NCBI GenBank assembly: GCA_023379515.1
Contig: JAMCQQ010000256.1
Coordinates: forward strand, 1 to 11,553
Direction: 5' to 3'
From: Actinomycetota bacterium
Lineage (GTDB): Bacteria > Actinomycetota > Humimicrobiia > Humimicrobiales > Humimicrobiaceae
Length of the DNA stretch: 11,553 nucleotides
Positions 1 through 5,893 of the stretch are shown here, in pieces. The position numbers were made by a program, and so were the translations under genes. Numbering within the stretch: the stretch's first letter is position 1; each line of letters starts with the position of its first letter. Below the pieces are notes generated by a model, which saw only the letters and a list, made by a program, of their open reading frames with translations, was not told where the DNA came from and did no database searches.

Positions 1-1596
1 CCCGGCAAAGCTCTGAATGGGTCCGTATTTGATTTGACATTTGAGCATTTGGGCCAGCTTTATGATATAACTAATGGCGGTTTCGGAACATCTCCAAAAT
101 TTCCGACAATGCACCATATATATTTTTTACTTAGATACTATAAAAGGATTAAAAATGAATATGCTTTAAAAATGGTTGAAAAAACCATAAGCTCAATGAG
201 AGCCGGTGGAATCTGGGATCATGTAGGTTTTGGCTTTCACAGGTATTCTACCGATGAAAAATGGATCATCCCTCATTTTGAAAAAATGTTATATGATCAG
301 GCACTGGCCTCTATTGGATGTATAGAAGCATATCAGGTAACTAAAAATGAAGAATATAAAAATATTGCAGAAGAAATTTTTACTTATGTGCTGAGGGACA
401 TGACCTCTGGCTTTGGAGGTTTTTATTCTGCCGAAGATGCCGATAGCGAAGGAGTTGAGGGAAAATTTTATACCTGGACCAGTAAAGAAATTAAAAAAAT
501 ATTTGCGCCAAAAGAATCAGACATGCTTATTGATATTTTCAATATTGGTAATGGTCACATAGAGGAAAGCAGTGTTCTATATATTAACAAATCCCTGAAA
601 GATATAGCATCAAAATATGACTTATCTTTAATAGATTTGGATGTATTCATACAAGGTGCAATAAAAAAGATGTTTTTTGAACGCGAAAAAAGAATCCATC
701 CATTCAAAGATGATAAAATTCTTACGGACTGGAACGGGCTGATGATTTCGGCACTTGCTATGGGTGCAAGAGCTTTTGATAACAAGGTATATGAAAAAGC
801 TGCGGCAAAAGCCGCTGATTTTCTTTTAAATAATTTAATTACAAAAGAAGGTTCCTTGCTGCATCGCTATAGGGATGGACAATCTGCAATTTCAGCAAAT
901 TTAGATGACTATGCTTTTTTTATTATGGGACTGCTGGAACTTTATGAAACAAATTTTGATACATCATATTTAAAAATTGCCCTAACTCTAAATAAATACC
1001 TGGTAGAAAATTTTTGGGACAATGAGAATGGTGGTTTTTATTTTGCTCAAACAGCTGGCGATCTTGGGGATTTCAAACAAAAAGACATTTATGACGGCGC
1101 TATCCCTTCCGGTAATTCCATCGCACTTTTGAATTTGATTAAACTAAGCAGAATTACAAGCAATACCTGTCTTGAAGAAAAAGCATTGGAAATTGTAAAA
1201 GCTTTTTCGAAAACTATTGAAAAATCTCCTGAAGCATACACTCAATTTATATCCTCTTTTGATTTTATAATTGGACCATCTTTTGAAATCGTAGTGGTTG
1301 GAGATATGAATTCAAATGAAACTAAAAAAATACTTAAAGCCATAAACTCAATATTTCTGCCCAATAAAGTCGTTATTTTAAAAATACCCGGAGAAAGAGA
1401 CAGCTATACTGAATTTTCCGGAAAGCCGGGCGAGACTGAAGCCCCCGGTGGTCCCGAATCTGAAGTAACAAAGATGCCTGATTTTATAAAGGATTTAAAA
1501 ATGATAAATAACAGACCTACCGTATATGTCTGTTCCAATTATAGTTGTAAGCTGCCGACAAATAATATAGATGAAATGCTGAAACTTCTAAATTAA
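1..1596 (+). CDS. YyaL/DUF255-type thioredoxin-domain protein, 5' truncated by window edge
   Basis: The frame is open from base 1, so this is the C-terminal 531 residues of a longer protein; family members are usually near 650-700 residues. The missing N-terminus should be the thioredoxin-like DUF255 domain. What remains is the all-alpha toroid resembling glycosidase and N-acyl-glucosamine epimerase folds. Family signatures are clear: GGIWDHVGFGFHRY followed by PHFEKMLYDQA (bases about 208-303), AEDADSEGVEGKFYTW (about 430-477) and LTDWNGLMISALA (about 721-759). The C-terminal YVCSNYSC matches the Cys-containing tail usual in the family. The biochemical role of these proteins is not well established. 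An internal TTG at 34 could be read as a start, but it lies well inside the family alignment and the upstream codons remain open. A Gly/Pro/Glu-rich stretch at 1418-1458 looks inserted. The next gene is convergent, and I see no convincing terminator between them. Confidence 0.88.
   Translation, partial: PGKALNGSVFDLTFEHLGQLYDITNGGFGTSPKFPTMHHIYFLLRYYKRIKNEYALKMVEKTISSMRAGGIWDHVGFGFHRYSTDEKWIIPHFEKMLYDQALASIGCIEAYQVTKNEEYKNIAEEIFTYVLRDMTSGFGGFYSAEDADSEGVEGKFYTWTSKEIKKIFAPKESDMLIDIFNIGNGHIEESSVLYINKSLKDIASKYDLSLIDLDVFIQGAIKKMFFEREKRIHPFKDDKILTDWNGLMISALAMGARAFDNKVYEKAAAKAADFLLNNLITKEGSLLHRYRDGQSAISANLDDYAFFIMGLLELYETNFDTSYLKIALTLNKYLVENFWDNENGGFYFAQTAGDLGDFKQKDIYDGAIPSGNSIALLNLIKLSRITSNTCLEEKALEIVKAFSKTIEKSPEAYTQFISSFDFIIGPSFEIVVVGDMNSNETKKILKAINSIFLPNKVVILKIPGERDSYTEFSGKPGETEAPGGPESEVTKMPDFIKDLKMINNRPTVYVCSNYSCKLPTNNIDEMLKLLN
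1418..1458 (+). repeat. GC-rich, imperfectly palindromic in-frame insertion in the YyaL-type gene
   Basis: This 41-base stretch is strikingly GC-rich in an AT-rich gene and encodes SGKPGETEAPGGPE, a low-complexity Gly/Pro/Glu linker. GCCGGGC at 1425-1431 and GCCCCCGG at 1441-1448 can pair across a 9-base loop with a two-base bulge. The reading frame is kept on both sides, and the family motifs resume downstream. It resembles a small palindromic element that landed in a tolerant surface loop. No second copy is visible in the window, so its repeat nature is inferred from composition and symmetry alone. Confidence 0.35.
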
Positions 1597-1669
1597 ATAC
1601 TTTGCTCTTTATCTTATAATATTACAGAATATATTTTCAAGCTTGCCATTATATTTTTTAATTATCTTT

Positions 1670-2077
1670 TTATGGTACCAATTCAATATTATCAAACTTT
1701 TTAAAATGATTATCAAAAGAAAAATATTTTTTTACTCCATTATTAGATGAATGACTGTAAATATATGCATCAACAAAATTTATATTAAAATCCCTATAAA
1801 CTTCCAGTGCCTTAAAAATGATCTGACTATTCTCTAAAACTATATTTTTTTTCAACATTAAAATTTTAACTTTTTCACATATTTCTTTTTTTGGTATTTC
1901 AAAAACTTTTTCCAATACATAGACCAATTCGGAGACTACCAGATCGCAAACAAATAACCTGTATTTTCCCAATTCCATTTCATTAAAAAAATTGTAAACT
2001 TTTTCTGATAAACCTTCCGGCTCATTTGTCAAATACCTTAAAAATATATTAGTATCAGCATATACAATATTATTCAT
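1670..2077 (-). CDS. vapC: VapC-like PIN-domain toxin (putative ribonuclease)
   Basis: A 135-residue protein, the usual size for a single PIN domain. The acidic catalytic set is complete: D8 in VYADTNIFLRYL, E50 in VVSELVYVLE, D103 in NFVDAYIYS and D122 in FSFDNHFKKF. PIN-domain VapC toxins are Mg2+-dependent RNases that cut tRNA, rRNA or mRNA; the target here cannot be read from sequence. The start ATG lies inside the end of the upstream antitoxin gene with an 8-base overlap (ATGAATAA), the translational coupling typical of vapBC operons. Expression would be controlled by the antitoxin and the antitoxin-toxin complex at the shared promoter upstream. No residue loss suggests inactivation. Confidence 0.88.
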   Translation of the reverse strand: MNNIVYADTNIFLRYLTNEPEGLSEKVYNFFNEMELGKYRLFVCDLVVSELVYVLEKVFEIPKKEICEKVKILMLKKNIVLENSQIIFKALEVYRDFNINFVDAYIYSHSSNNGVKKYFSFDNHFKKFDNIELVP

Positions 2078-2321
2078 TCATCACCTCTCTTGCATGTTCC
2101 CCTTGTGCAATAGATTCAATTTCTTTCCATTTCATATTTTTATATTTATTTGGTATTTTTACTGATCCCCTTAAATTTTCAAAAGATCCCAGTCTCTCCA
2201 TTACTATAGAATTACCCACTACCTTGACTTCAAGGTTATCAGATTCTTTTATTGAAAGCTGTTCCCTGATTTCTTTTGGAATTGTTACCTGTCCTTTCCT
2301 GGTAACTTTAGTCTTACCCAT
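2070..2321 (-). CDS. vapB: AbrB/SpoVT-type antitoxin (VapB-like)
   Basis: An 83-residue protein. Residues 3-47 form a swapped-hairpin AbrB/MazE/SpoVT DNA-binding domain, shown by KVTRKGQVTIPKEIREQL followed by an alternating strand pattern ending in IVMER. The tail (about 48-83), rich in Lys and Glu, is the usual toxin-binding region. It precedes the PIN-domain gene and overlaps it by 8 bases, the standard antitoxin-first order. As in the family, it is expected to neutralise the toxin and repress its own promoter. GAAAGGAG at 2329-2336, 7 bases before the ATG, fixes the start. It differs from the second AbrB-type protein at 3113, which has no adjacent PIN gene. Confidence 0.87.
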   Translation of the reverse strand: MGKTKVTRKGQVTIPKEIREQLSIKESDNLEVKVVGNSIVMERLGSFENLRGSVKIPNKYKNMKWKEIESIAQGEHAREVMNE

Positions 2322-2328
2322 ACCATAT

Positions 2329-2381
2329 CTCCTTTCTTATTCATATAAGTAGTATTTTATCTTAAAGTAAGAATTTGTAAA
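2329..2381 (-). promoter_or_regulatory. Candidate vapBC promoter and strong ribosome binding site
   Basis: Read on the minus strand, TTTACA (2381-2376) and TAAAAT (2359-2354) are separated by 16 bases and make a plausible sigma-70-type promoter. A strong Shine-Dalgarno GAAAGGAG lies at 2336-2329, ahead of the antitoxin ATG. The short inverted repeat CTTAT-ATGA-ATAAG between -10 box and RBS could be part of the autoregulatory operator. Assigned by inspection only. Confidence 0.45.
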
Positions 2382-2442
2382 TAAGATTTTATTTCCTAAT
2401 GAATGAAGATTAATTACCATAAGGAAGAAAAAATCTTTTCTA

Positions 2443-2470
2443 TTGACATTCATATTACCTTAAGTATAAT
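2443..2470 (+). promoter_or_regulatory. Promoter P1 (shared promoter family)
   Basis: TTGACA at 2443-2448 and TATAAT at 2465-2470, 16 bases apart, are both perfect consensus hexamers. The DNA from the -35 box to about +60 is closely related to promoter P3 of the aminotransferase gene (bases 5875-5795, minus strand): I count about 67 of 80 positions identical with one gap. Transcription would begin near 2477 and give a leader of about 64 bases before the ABC ATPase start at 2541. No good Shine-Dalgarno is visible in front of that ATG. Confidence 0.7.
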
Positions 2471-2518
2471 TAGTAAGTAATGTAAGTTAATACTTTATAA
2501 GTATAATTTGTAGGTAAT
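2461..2518 (+). repeat. Tandem direct repeat overlapping the P1 -10 box
   Basis: TAAGTATAAT occurs at 2461-2470 and again at 2498-2507. The match continues after each copy (TAGTAAGTAAT versus TTGTAGGTAAT), giving about 18 of 21 identical positions at a 37-base offset. The second copy places another TATAAT at 2502-2507, in the leader. The two copies could be twin protein-binding sites or a local duplication of the promoter core. Confidence 0.5.
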
Positions 2519-2533
2519 AAATTACTATACCTA
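2511..2533 (+). promoter_or_regulatory. Imperfect palindrome just upstream of the ABC ATPase start
   Basis: TAGGTA (2511-2516) is matched by its exact complement TACCTA (2528-2533), with a further inner pairing of TAAT and ATTA. The palindrome ends 7 bases before the ATG at 2541, where a Shine-Dalgarno would be expected. It could be an operator or a translation-blocking hairpin. The P3 leader shares the left half (TAGGTAATAAAT) but not the right half. Confidence 0.35.
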
Positions 2534-2540
2534 AAATTTC

Positions 2541-3036
2541 ATGAATGATTCAATAATTGAAGTTAAAAATTTAACAAAAAAATTTGGGGATTTTATTGCT
2601 GTTGATCACATTTCTTTTACAGTAAAAAGAGGGGAAGTTTTTGGATTACTGGGCCCTAATGGAGCTGGTAAATCTACTATCATTAGAATACTTACAGCTC
2701 TTACTCAGCCAACAGAAGGTCTGATTAAAATAGCAGATATTGATATTCTAAAAAACATTAATAAAGTAAAAAAACAAGTTGGTTTAGTTTCAGAAAAATT
2801 AATAATGTATGATTATCTTACGGCTAGAGAAAATCTACGCTTCTTTGGCCATCTTTACGATTTAGGTGGAAAAAGGCTTGAAGACCACATTAATAAATTG
2901 CTAAAAGATGTTGAGATATGGGAATGGCGAGATCATAAAATTGTGCCACTATTTAGAAAAATGATGATGAGATAACATTTTTCAGATCTATCAAGACCAA
3001 GCCCTTAATGAAGTATTTTATTTATTGTCTGTTTGA
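2541..3036 (+). pseudogene. ABC transporter ATP-binding protein with internal deletion and frameshift
   Basis: The first 144 codons (2541-2975) encode the N-terminal half of an ABC-2-type exporter ATPase (DrrA/CcmA-like). IEVKNLTKKFGDF opens the domain and GPNGAGKST at residues 38-46 is an intact Walker A. The Q-loop region reads VGLVSEKLIMYDYLTARENL. The frame then ends at TAA 2973-2975, just where the LSGGQ-type signature should begin, so signature, Walker B, D-loop and H-loop are absent. In another frame, codons at 2977-3036 encode IFQIYQDQALNEVFYLLSV and a stop. ALNEVFYLLS matches the LEDVFLxLT tail that closes ATPases of this group. I infer that an internal deletion of roughly half the gene fused the two ends out of frame. 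The product cannot be a working ATPase. No permease gene follows, and the terminal TGA overlaps the -35 box of P2. Confidence 0.72.
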
Positions 3037-3061
3037 CATTACTTATTAGCATAAGTACAAT
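3033..3061 (+). promoter_or_regulatory. Promoter P2 (shared promoter family)
   Basis: TTGACA at 3033-3038 and TACAAT at 3056-3061 are separated by 17 bases. From the -35 box the sequence aligns without gaps to P3 for 46 bases with about 38 identities, including the stretch ATAAGTA-AATTAGTA around the -10 box. The predicted start is near 3068, with a leader of about 45 bases to the AbrB-type gene. The -35 box overlaps the final TGA of the decayed ABC gene. Confidence 0.68.
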
Positions 3062-3112
3062 TAGTACGGAAAGTAAGTCATATAATTAAATATATAAAAT
3101 AAAGGGGATCAT

Positions 3113-3358
3113 ATGGATATAAAAGATAGTAAATTTTATGGTACAACTACAGTTGGAGAAAAAGGTCAGGTTGTACTTCCTGCTGAATTAAGACGTGAAC
3201 TTAAGATTAAGGCTGGAGATAAGCTTGCAGTACTTCTAATCAAGAAAATGGATAATTCTGGCATTGTCCTGGTTGATTCAAAAATTCTAACTTCTGTTAT
3301 TGATGATATTTTCAGTAAAAACCCAGAGGAAGCAGATAAAATAAAGAATTCCAGATAA
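3113..3358 (+). CDS. Stand-alone AbrB/SpoVT-family DNA-binding protein
   Basis: An 81-residue protein with an AbrB/MazE/SpoVT swapped-hairpin domain at about residues 9-53. GTTTVGEKGQVVLPAELRRE leads into IKAGDKLAVLL and a strand ending in GIVLVDS. The short Lys/Glu-rich C-terminus (54-81) has no recognisable second domain. AAAGGGG at 3101-3107 lies 5 bases before the ATG. No PIN or RNase toxin gene follows, so it is more likely a transcription regulator than an antitoxin. It shares a transcript with the membrane protein downstream, 24 bases away from the chosen start there. Its promoter P2 belongs to the family also found ahead of the ABC relic and the aminotransferase operon, so autoregulation and control of those promoters is a reasonable inference, not shown by sequence. 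Confidence 0.82.
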   Translation: MDIKDSKFYGTTTVGEKGQVVLPAELRRELKIKAGDKLAVLLIKKMDNSGIVLVDSKILTSVIDDIFSKNPEEADKIKNSR

Positions 3359-3382
3359 AAATCAGGGAAATTGCAGGAAATT

Positions 3383-3862
3383 GTGAGCAGCATGGATTCA
3401 AGCCGGTTGATAATTTTTTTGTTAAAAGAATTAGTCCATTTTATTTTAGTTGGGGGAATTAGTTGGTTTTTCTATTGGAAATCTAGAAACTGGCGCTTGA
3501 TTTTAGCAATAGTTTTAAGCGGCATCTTCATCGACATCGATCATTTCTTTGAATTATTTATATATATTTTGATGAATCCTTCCAGATTAAGCTATGAAGT
3601 TATGATGTCTGGAGAAATGATATCAAAAACGGGGAAAATTTATCTTTTACTGCATAGTTGGGAGCTTATCCCAATTCTTAGCTTTGCAGGCATAGTTCTG
3701 GAACGAAAACTAAAAATAAAGGGTTTGATGTTGGCAGTCGTTCTTTCATACAGCACTCACCTACTTTGGGACCAGGTTCACTTAGCTCATAATCCTTTGG
3801 CTTATTTCTTTACTTATCGCTTACTGAATAATTTTAGTTTAAGTAGCTTCTATGGCAAGTAA
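3383..3862 (+). CDS. Small integral membrane protein, DUF457/YdjM-like metal-dependent hydrolase relative
   Basis: About 159 residues with four hydrophobic segments, roughly residues 7-32, 39-63, 86-108 and 114-131. Conserved-looking polar motifs sit in or beside them: FIDIDH (D51, D53, H54), LLLHSWE (H91) and STHLLWDQ (H126, D130). The Asp-x-Asp-His motif and later His/Asp residues recall membrane-bound metal-dependent hydrolases of the YdjM/DUF457 type, though the usual RGxTHS motif is not obvious. The substrate is unknown. The start is uncertain: TTG 3371, GTG 3383 and ATG 3392 share one frame. GTG is chosen because AGGA at 3375-3378 lies 4 bases ahead, while ATG would have 13-base spacing. 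It follows the AbrB-type gene closely, and its last 24 bases overlap the end of the convergent glycosyltransferase gene. Confidence 0.65.
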   Translation: MSSMDSSRLIIFLLKELVHFILVGGISWFFYWKSRNWRLILAIVLSGIFIDIDHFFELFIYILMNPSRLSYEVMMSGEMISKTGKIYLLLHSWELIPILSFAGIVLERKLKIKGLMLAVVLSYSTHLLWDQVHLAHNPLAYFFTYRLLNNFSLSSFYGK

Positions 3863-4567
3863 TTCCTTTATCCTGAATTTAAATTTTAAAACCTCGTTTA
3901 TATATTCCCGGCAATCCTGCCATGGCCTGACAGTAGATTTTTTATCTTTTCTTCTTATGAATAAACAAGGAATTTCTTTAATCTTTAAATTATTAAAATA
4001 AGAAATTGCCATAACTTCAGTGTCCCAAAACCAATGCTTATTAATAGTTTTATCAATTATAGGCAGTATCCTTTGCCTGTTGAAGAATTTAAAACCTGCT
4101 TCGGTATCATTTAAGGGAATATTTAAATAATATTTAGTAATCCAATGGTATATTGTATGAGAAATATTTCTATATAGAGAATATATAGTAAATTTACTGA
4201 TTCTATGAGCAGTTGCTATATCGTATCCTTCTTCTGCAGCCTGGACCATTGAAGGAAGATATCTTGCGTGAACTTCCAAATCAATATCTAAAAATCCAAC
4301 TATCTGGCTTTTTGCTTTTTTAATTCCTTCGCAAACAGTTCCACCCCTGCCTATATTTTTATTATGAAAGTAATAGCTGATATAAGGTTTATTTTTAGAT
4401 ATTTTTTTTATCAATTCTGTTGTGCTGTCATGGCTATAATCATCAATAAATATCAGTTCATATTTATAGATAGTTCTTTTTAAAACTTTTTCCAGTTCAT
4501 TTACACTTTCTTCTAAAATTTTTTCTTCATTGTAACAAGGTATTACAATTGACAGGTCATACTGCAT
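3839..4567 (-). CDS. Family 2 glycosyltransferase, DPM1/ArnC-like
   Basis: A 242-residue GT-A fold enzyme. The N-terminus LSIVIPCYNEE is the family-2 nucleotide-binding start, IDD near residue 42 follows, and DID near 94-96 is the metal/donor-binding DxD. NDTEAGFKFF and WFWDTEV are typical of dolichyl- or undecaprenyl-phosphate sugar transferases. No C-terminal membrane segments are present, unlike ArnC/GtrB, so it resembles the short soluble DPM1 form working at the membrane face. The likely reaction transfers a sugar from a nucleotide donor to polyprenyl phosphate. It is the second gene of the P3 operon, 14 bases after the aminotransferase. ATG 4567 is preferred because GAGGTG lies just ahead of it; an in-frame GTG at 4573 is part of that Shine-Dalgarno. 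Its 3' end overlaps the convergent membrane-protein gene. Confidence 0.85.
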   Translation of the reverse strand: MQYDLSIVIPCYNEEKILEESVNELEKVLKRTIYKYELIFIDDYSHDSTTELIKKISKNKPYISYYFHNKNIGRGGTVCEGIKKAKSQIVGFLDIDLEVHARYLPSMVQAAEEGYDIATAHRISKFTIYSLYRNISHTIYHWITKYYLNIPLNDTEAGFKFFNRQRILPIIDKTINKHWFWDTEVMAISYFNNLKIKEIPCLFIRRKDKKSTVRPWQDCREYINEVLKFKFRIKELLAIEAT

Positions 4568-4581
4568 AAGCACCTCAACAG

Positions 4582-5796
4582 TTATGCTTTAGCATAATAA
4601 TTTATAACTTTTTTCACCGCAAAAATTACATCTTTTACATCTTCATCAGTTAATTTTGCTGAAAAAGGGAGGGAGATTGTTCTGTTGGAAATGTACTCAG
4701 AAATTGGAAAATCCCCTCTTTTAAATCCAAATCTCAACTTATAATATGGATGCAAATGAACAGCAATAAAATGTACTCCGGTACCGATATTTTCTTTATA
4801 CAGTGCATTTAATATCCCGTCCCTGTTTGTTTTTAAATTATCAATGTCTAGAATTAGAGTATAAAGATGAAGTCCATGACGGGTATTTTTTTCAAATGGT
4901 GAAGGAATCCTAACTGGTAAATCTTTAAACGCTTCGTTATATTCCTGCCATATCTGAAGTCTCCTTTTCCAGTTTTCTTCAATTCGTTTCAACTGATGTA
5001 TGCCCATTGATGCCTGTATGTCTGTCATATTATATTTATATCCGGGGATTATAACCAAATAATGCTTATATCCCTTGTTAGAATACCTTTTCCAAGCATC
5101 TCTGTTCATCCCATGCAAAGACAGCATCCTCATATTATCAACATAACTACAGTCATTCAGAGTAATCATGCCTCCTTCTCCGGTTACTAAGTTCTTAGTA
5201 ACATAAAAGCTAAATACTGATATATCTCCTATGTCCCCTACTTTTTTGTTATCATATTCTGCTTCTATAGCATGAGCGCAATCACTTATGACTTTCAAAT
5301 TATATTTTTCAGCTAATTTTGAAATTTCTGCCATATTACATGGCCTGCCAGCATAGTGAACGGGAATTATGGCTTTAGTTTTTTTATTAATTTTTCTTTC
5401 TATTTCAGCAGGACTAATATTTAAACTGTCTTTTTCTATATCTGCAAATACAGGTAATCCTCCAGCATGAATTATGGCATTCACTGTAGCGCAAAAAGTC
5501 ATTGGCGTTGTTATTACTTCATCTCCTTTATCTATGCCAATAGAAACTAATGAAATATGAAGACCGGCTGTGCAGGAATTTACAGCTATGGCATACCTGC
5601 TTCCTATATACTTTCTAAACTCATCCTCAAATTTATTAACCTTAGGTCCGGTTCCAATCCAACATGAACGCATAGTTTTTACTACTTCTTCAATTTCATC
5701 ATCAAGTATTTGAGGACTGCCAAATATTAAAAAGTTCTTTCTTTCCGGTCTTTTAGTTATATAACCAATTCTGTTTTTTTCACATAATATAGACAT
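4582..5796 (-). CDS. DegT/DnrJ/EryC1/StrS-family PLP-dependent sugar aminotransferase (ArnB-like)
   Basis: A 404-residue fold-type I aminotransferase. SCWIGTGPKVNKFEDEF opens the catalytic domain, and NSCTAGLH and PMTFCATVNAI form the PLP phosphate pocket. SDCAHAI supplies D172, which contacts the pyridine nitrogen. FSFYVTKNLVTGEGG supplies the Schiff-base lysine, K201. The C-terminal VHFIAVHLHPYY and NRTISLPF are family hallmarks. These enzymes aminate 4-keto- or 3-keto-nucleotide sugars; pairing with a DPM1-like transferase suggests an ArnB/ArnC-type pathway making a lipid-linked amino-sugar. The first 20 or so residues precede the usual family start. The start codon is preceded only by a weak GGTAGGT, and it lies at the end of a leader shared with P1 (TAGGTAATAAAT). 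Transcription is from P3, with a predicted leader of about 44 bases. Confidence 0.9.
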   Translation of the reverse strand: MSILCEKNRIGYITKRPERKNFLIFGSPQILDDEIEEVVKTMRSCWIGTGPKVNKFEDEFRKYIGSRYAIAVNSCTAGLHISLVSIGIDKGDEVITTPMTFCATVNAIIHAGGLPVFADIEKDSLNISPAEIERKINKKTKAIIPVHYAGRPCNMAEISKLAEKYNLKVISDCAHAIEAEYDNKKVGDIGDISVFSFYVTKNLVTGEGGMITLNDCSYVDNMRMLSLHGMNRDAWKRYSNKGYKHYLVIIPGYKYNMTDIQASMGIHQLKRIEENWKRRLQIWQEYNEAFKDLPVRIPSPFEKNTRHGLHLYTLILDIDNLKTNRDGILNALYKENIGTGVHFIAVHLHPYYKLRFGFKRGDFPISEYISNRTISLPFSAKLTDEDVKDVIFAVKKVINYYAKA

Positions 5797-5833
5797 TTAT
5801 TACCTACCAAACATAATATTAACGTATTTACTT

Positions 5834-5872
5834 ACATTACATACTAATTATACTTATATTGATATGTAATGT
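5834..5872 (-). promoter_or_regulatory. Candidate operator: perfect 10-bp inverted repeat bracketing the P3 -10 box
   Basis: ACATTACATA (5872-5863, minus strand), starting inside the -35 box, is the exact reverse complement of TATGTAATGT (5843-5834), which covers the predicted start site. The 19-base spacer contains the -10 box. P2 keeps the left arm (ACATTACTTA) and P1 keeps the right arm (TAAGTAATGT), exact complements of each other. A dimeric or tetrameric repressor binding both arms would occlude RNA polymerase. Confidence 0.55.
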
Positions 5873-5875
5873 CAA
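5847..5875 (-). promoter_or_regulatory. Promoter P3 of the aminotransferase-glycosyltransferase operon
   Basis: On the minus strand TTGACA (5875-5870) and TATAAT (5852-5847) are separated by 17 bases, a perfect consensus promoter. It is the best-preserved member of the three-promoter family, sharing ATAAGTATAATTAGTA around the -10 box with P1 and, with one change, with P2. Transcription should begin near 5840. Confidence 0.78.
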
Positions 5876-5893
5876 CAAAAAACAAATCACTAA

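Noticed and set aside
4568..4573. GTG at 4573 as start of the glycosyltransferase
   Set aside because: The GTG is part of the GAGGTG Shine-Dalgarno for the ATG at 4567.
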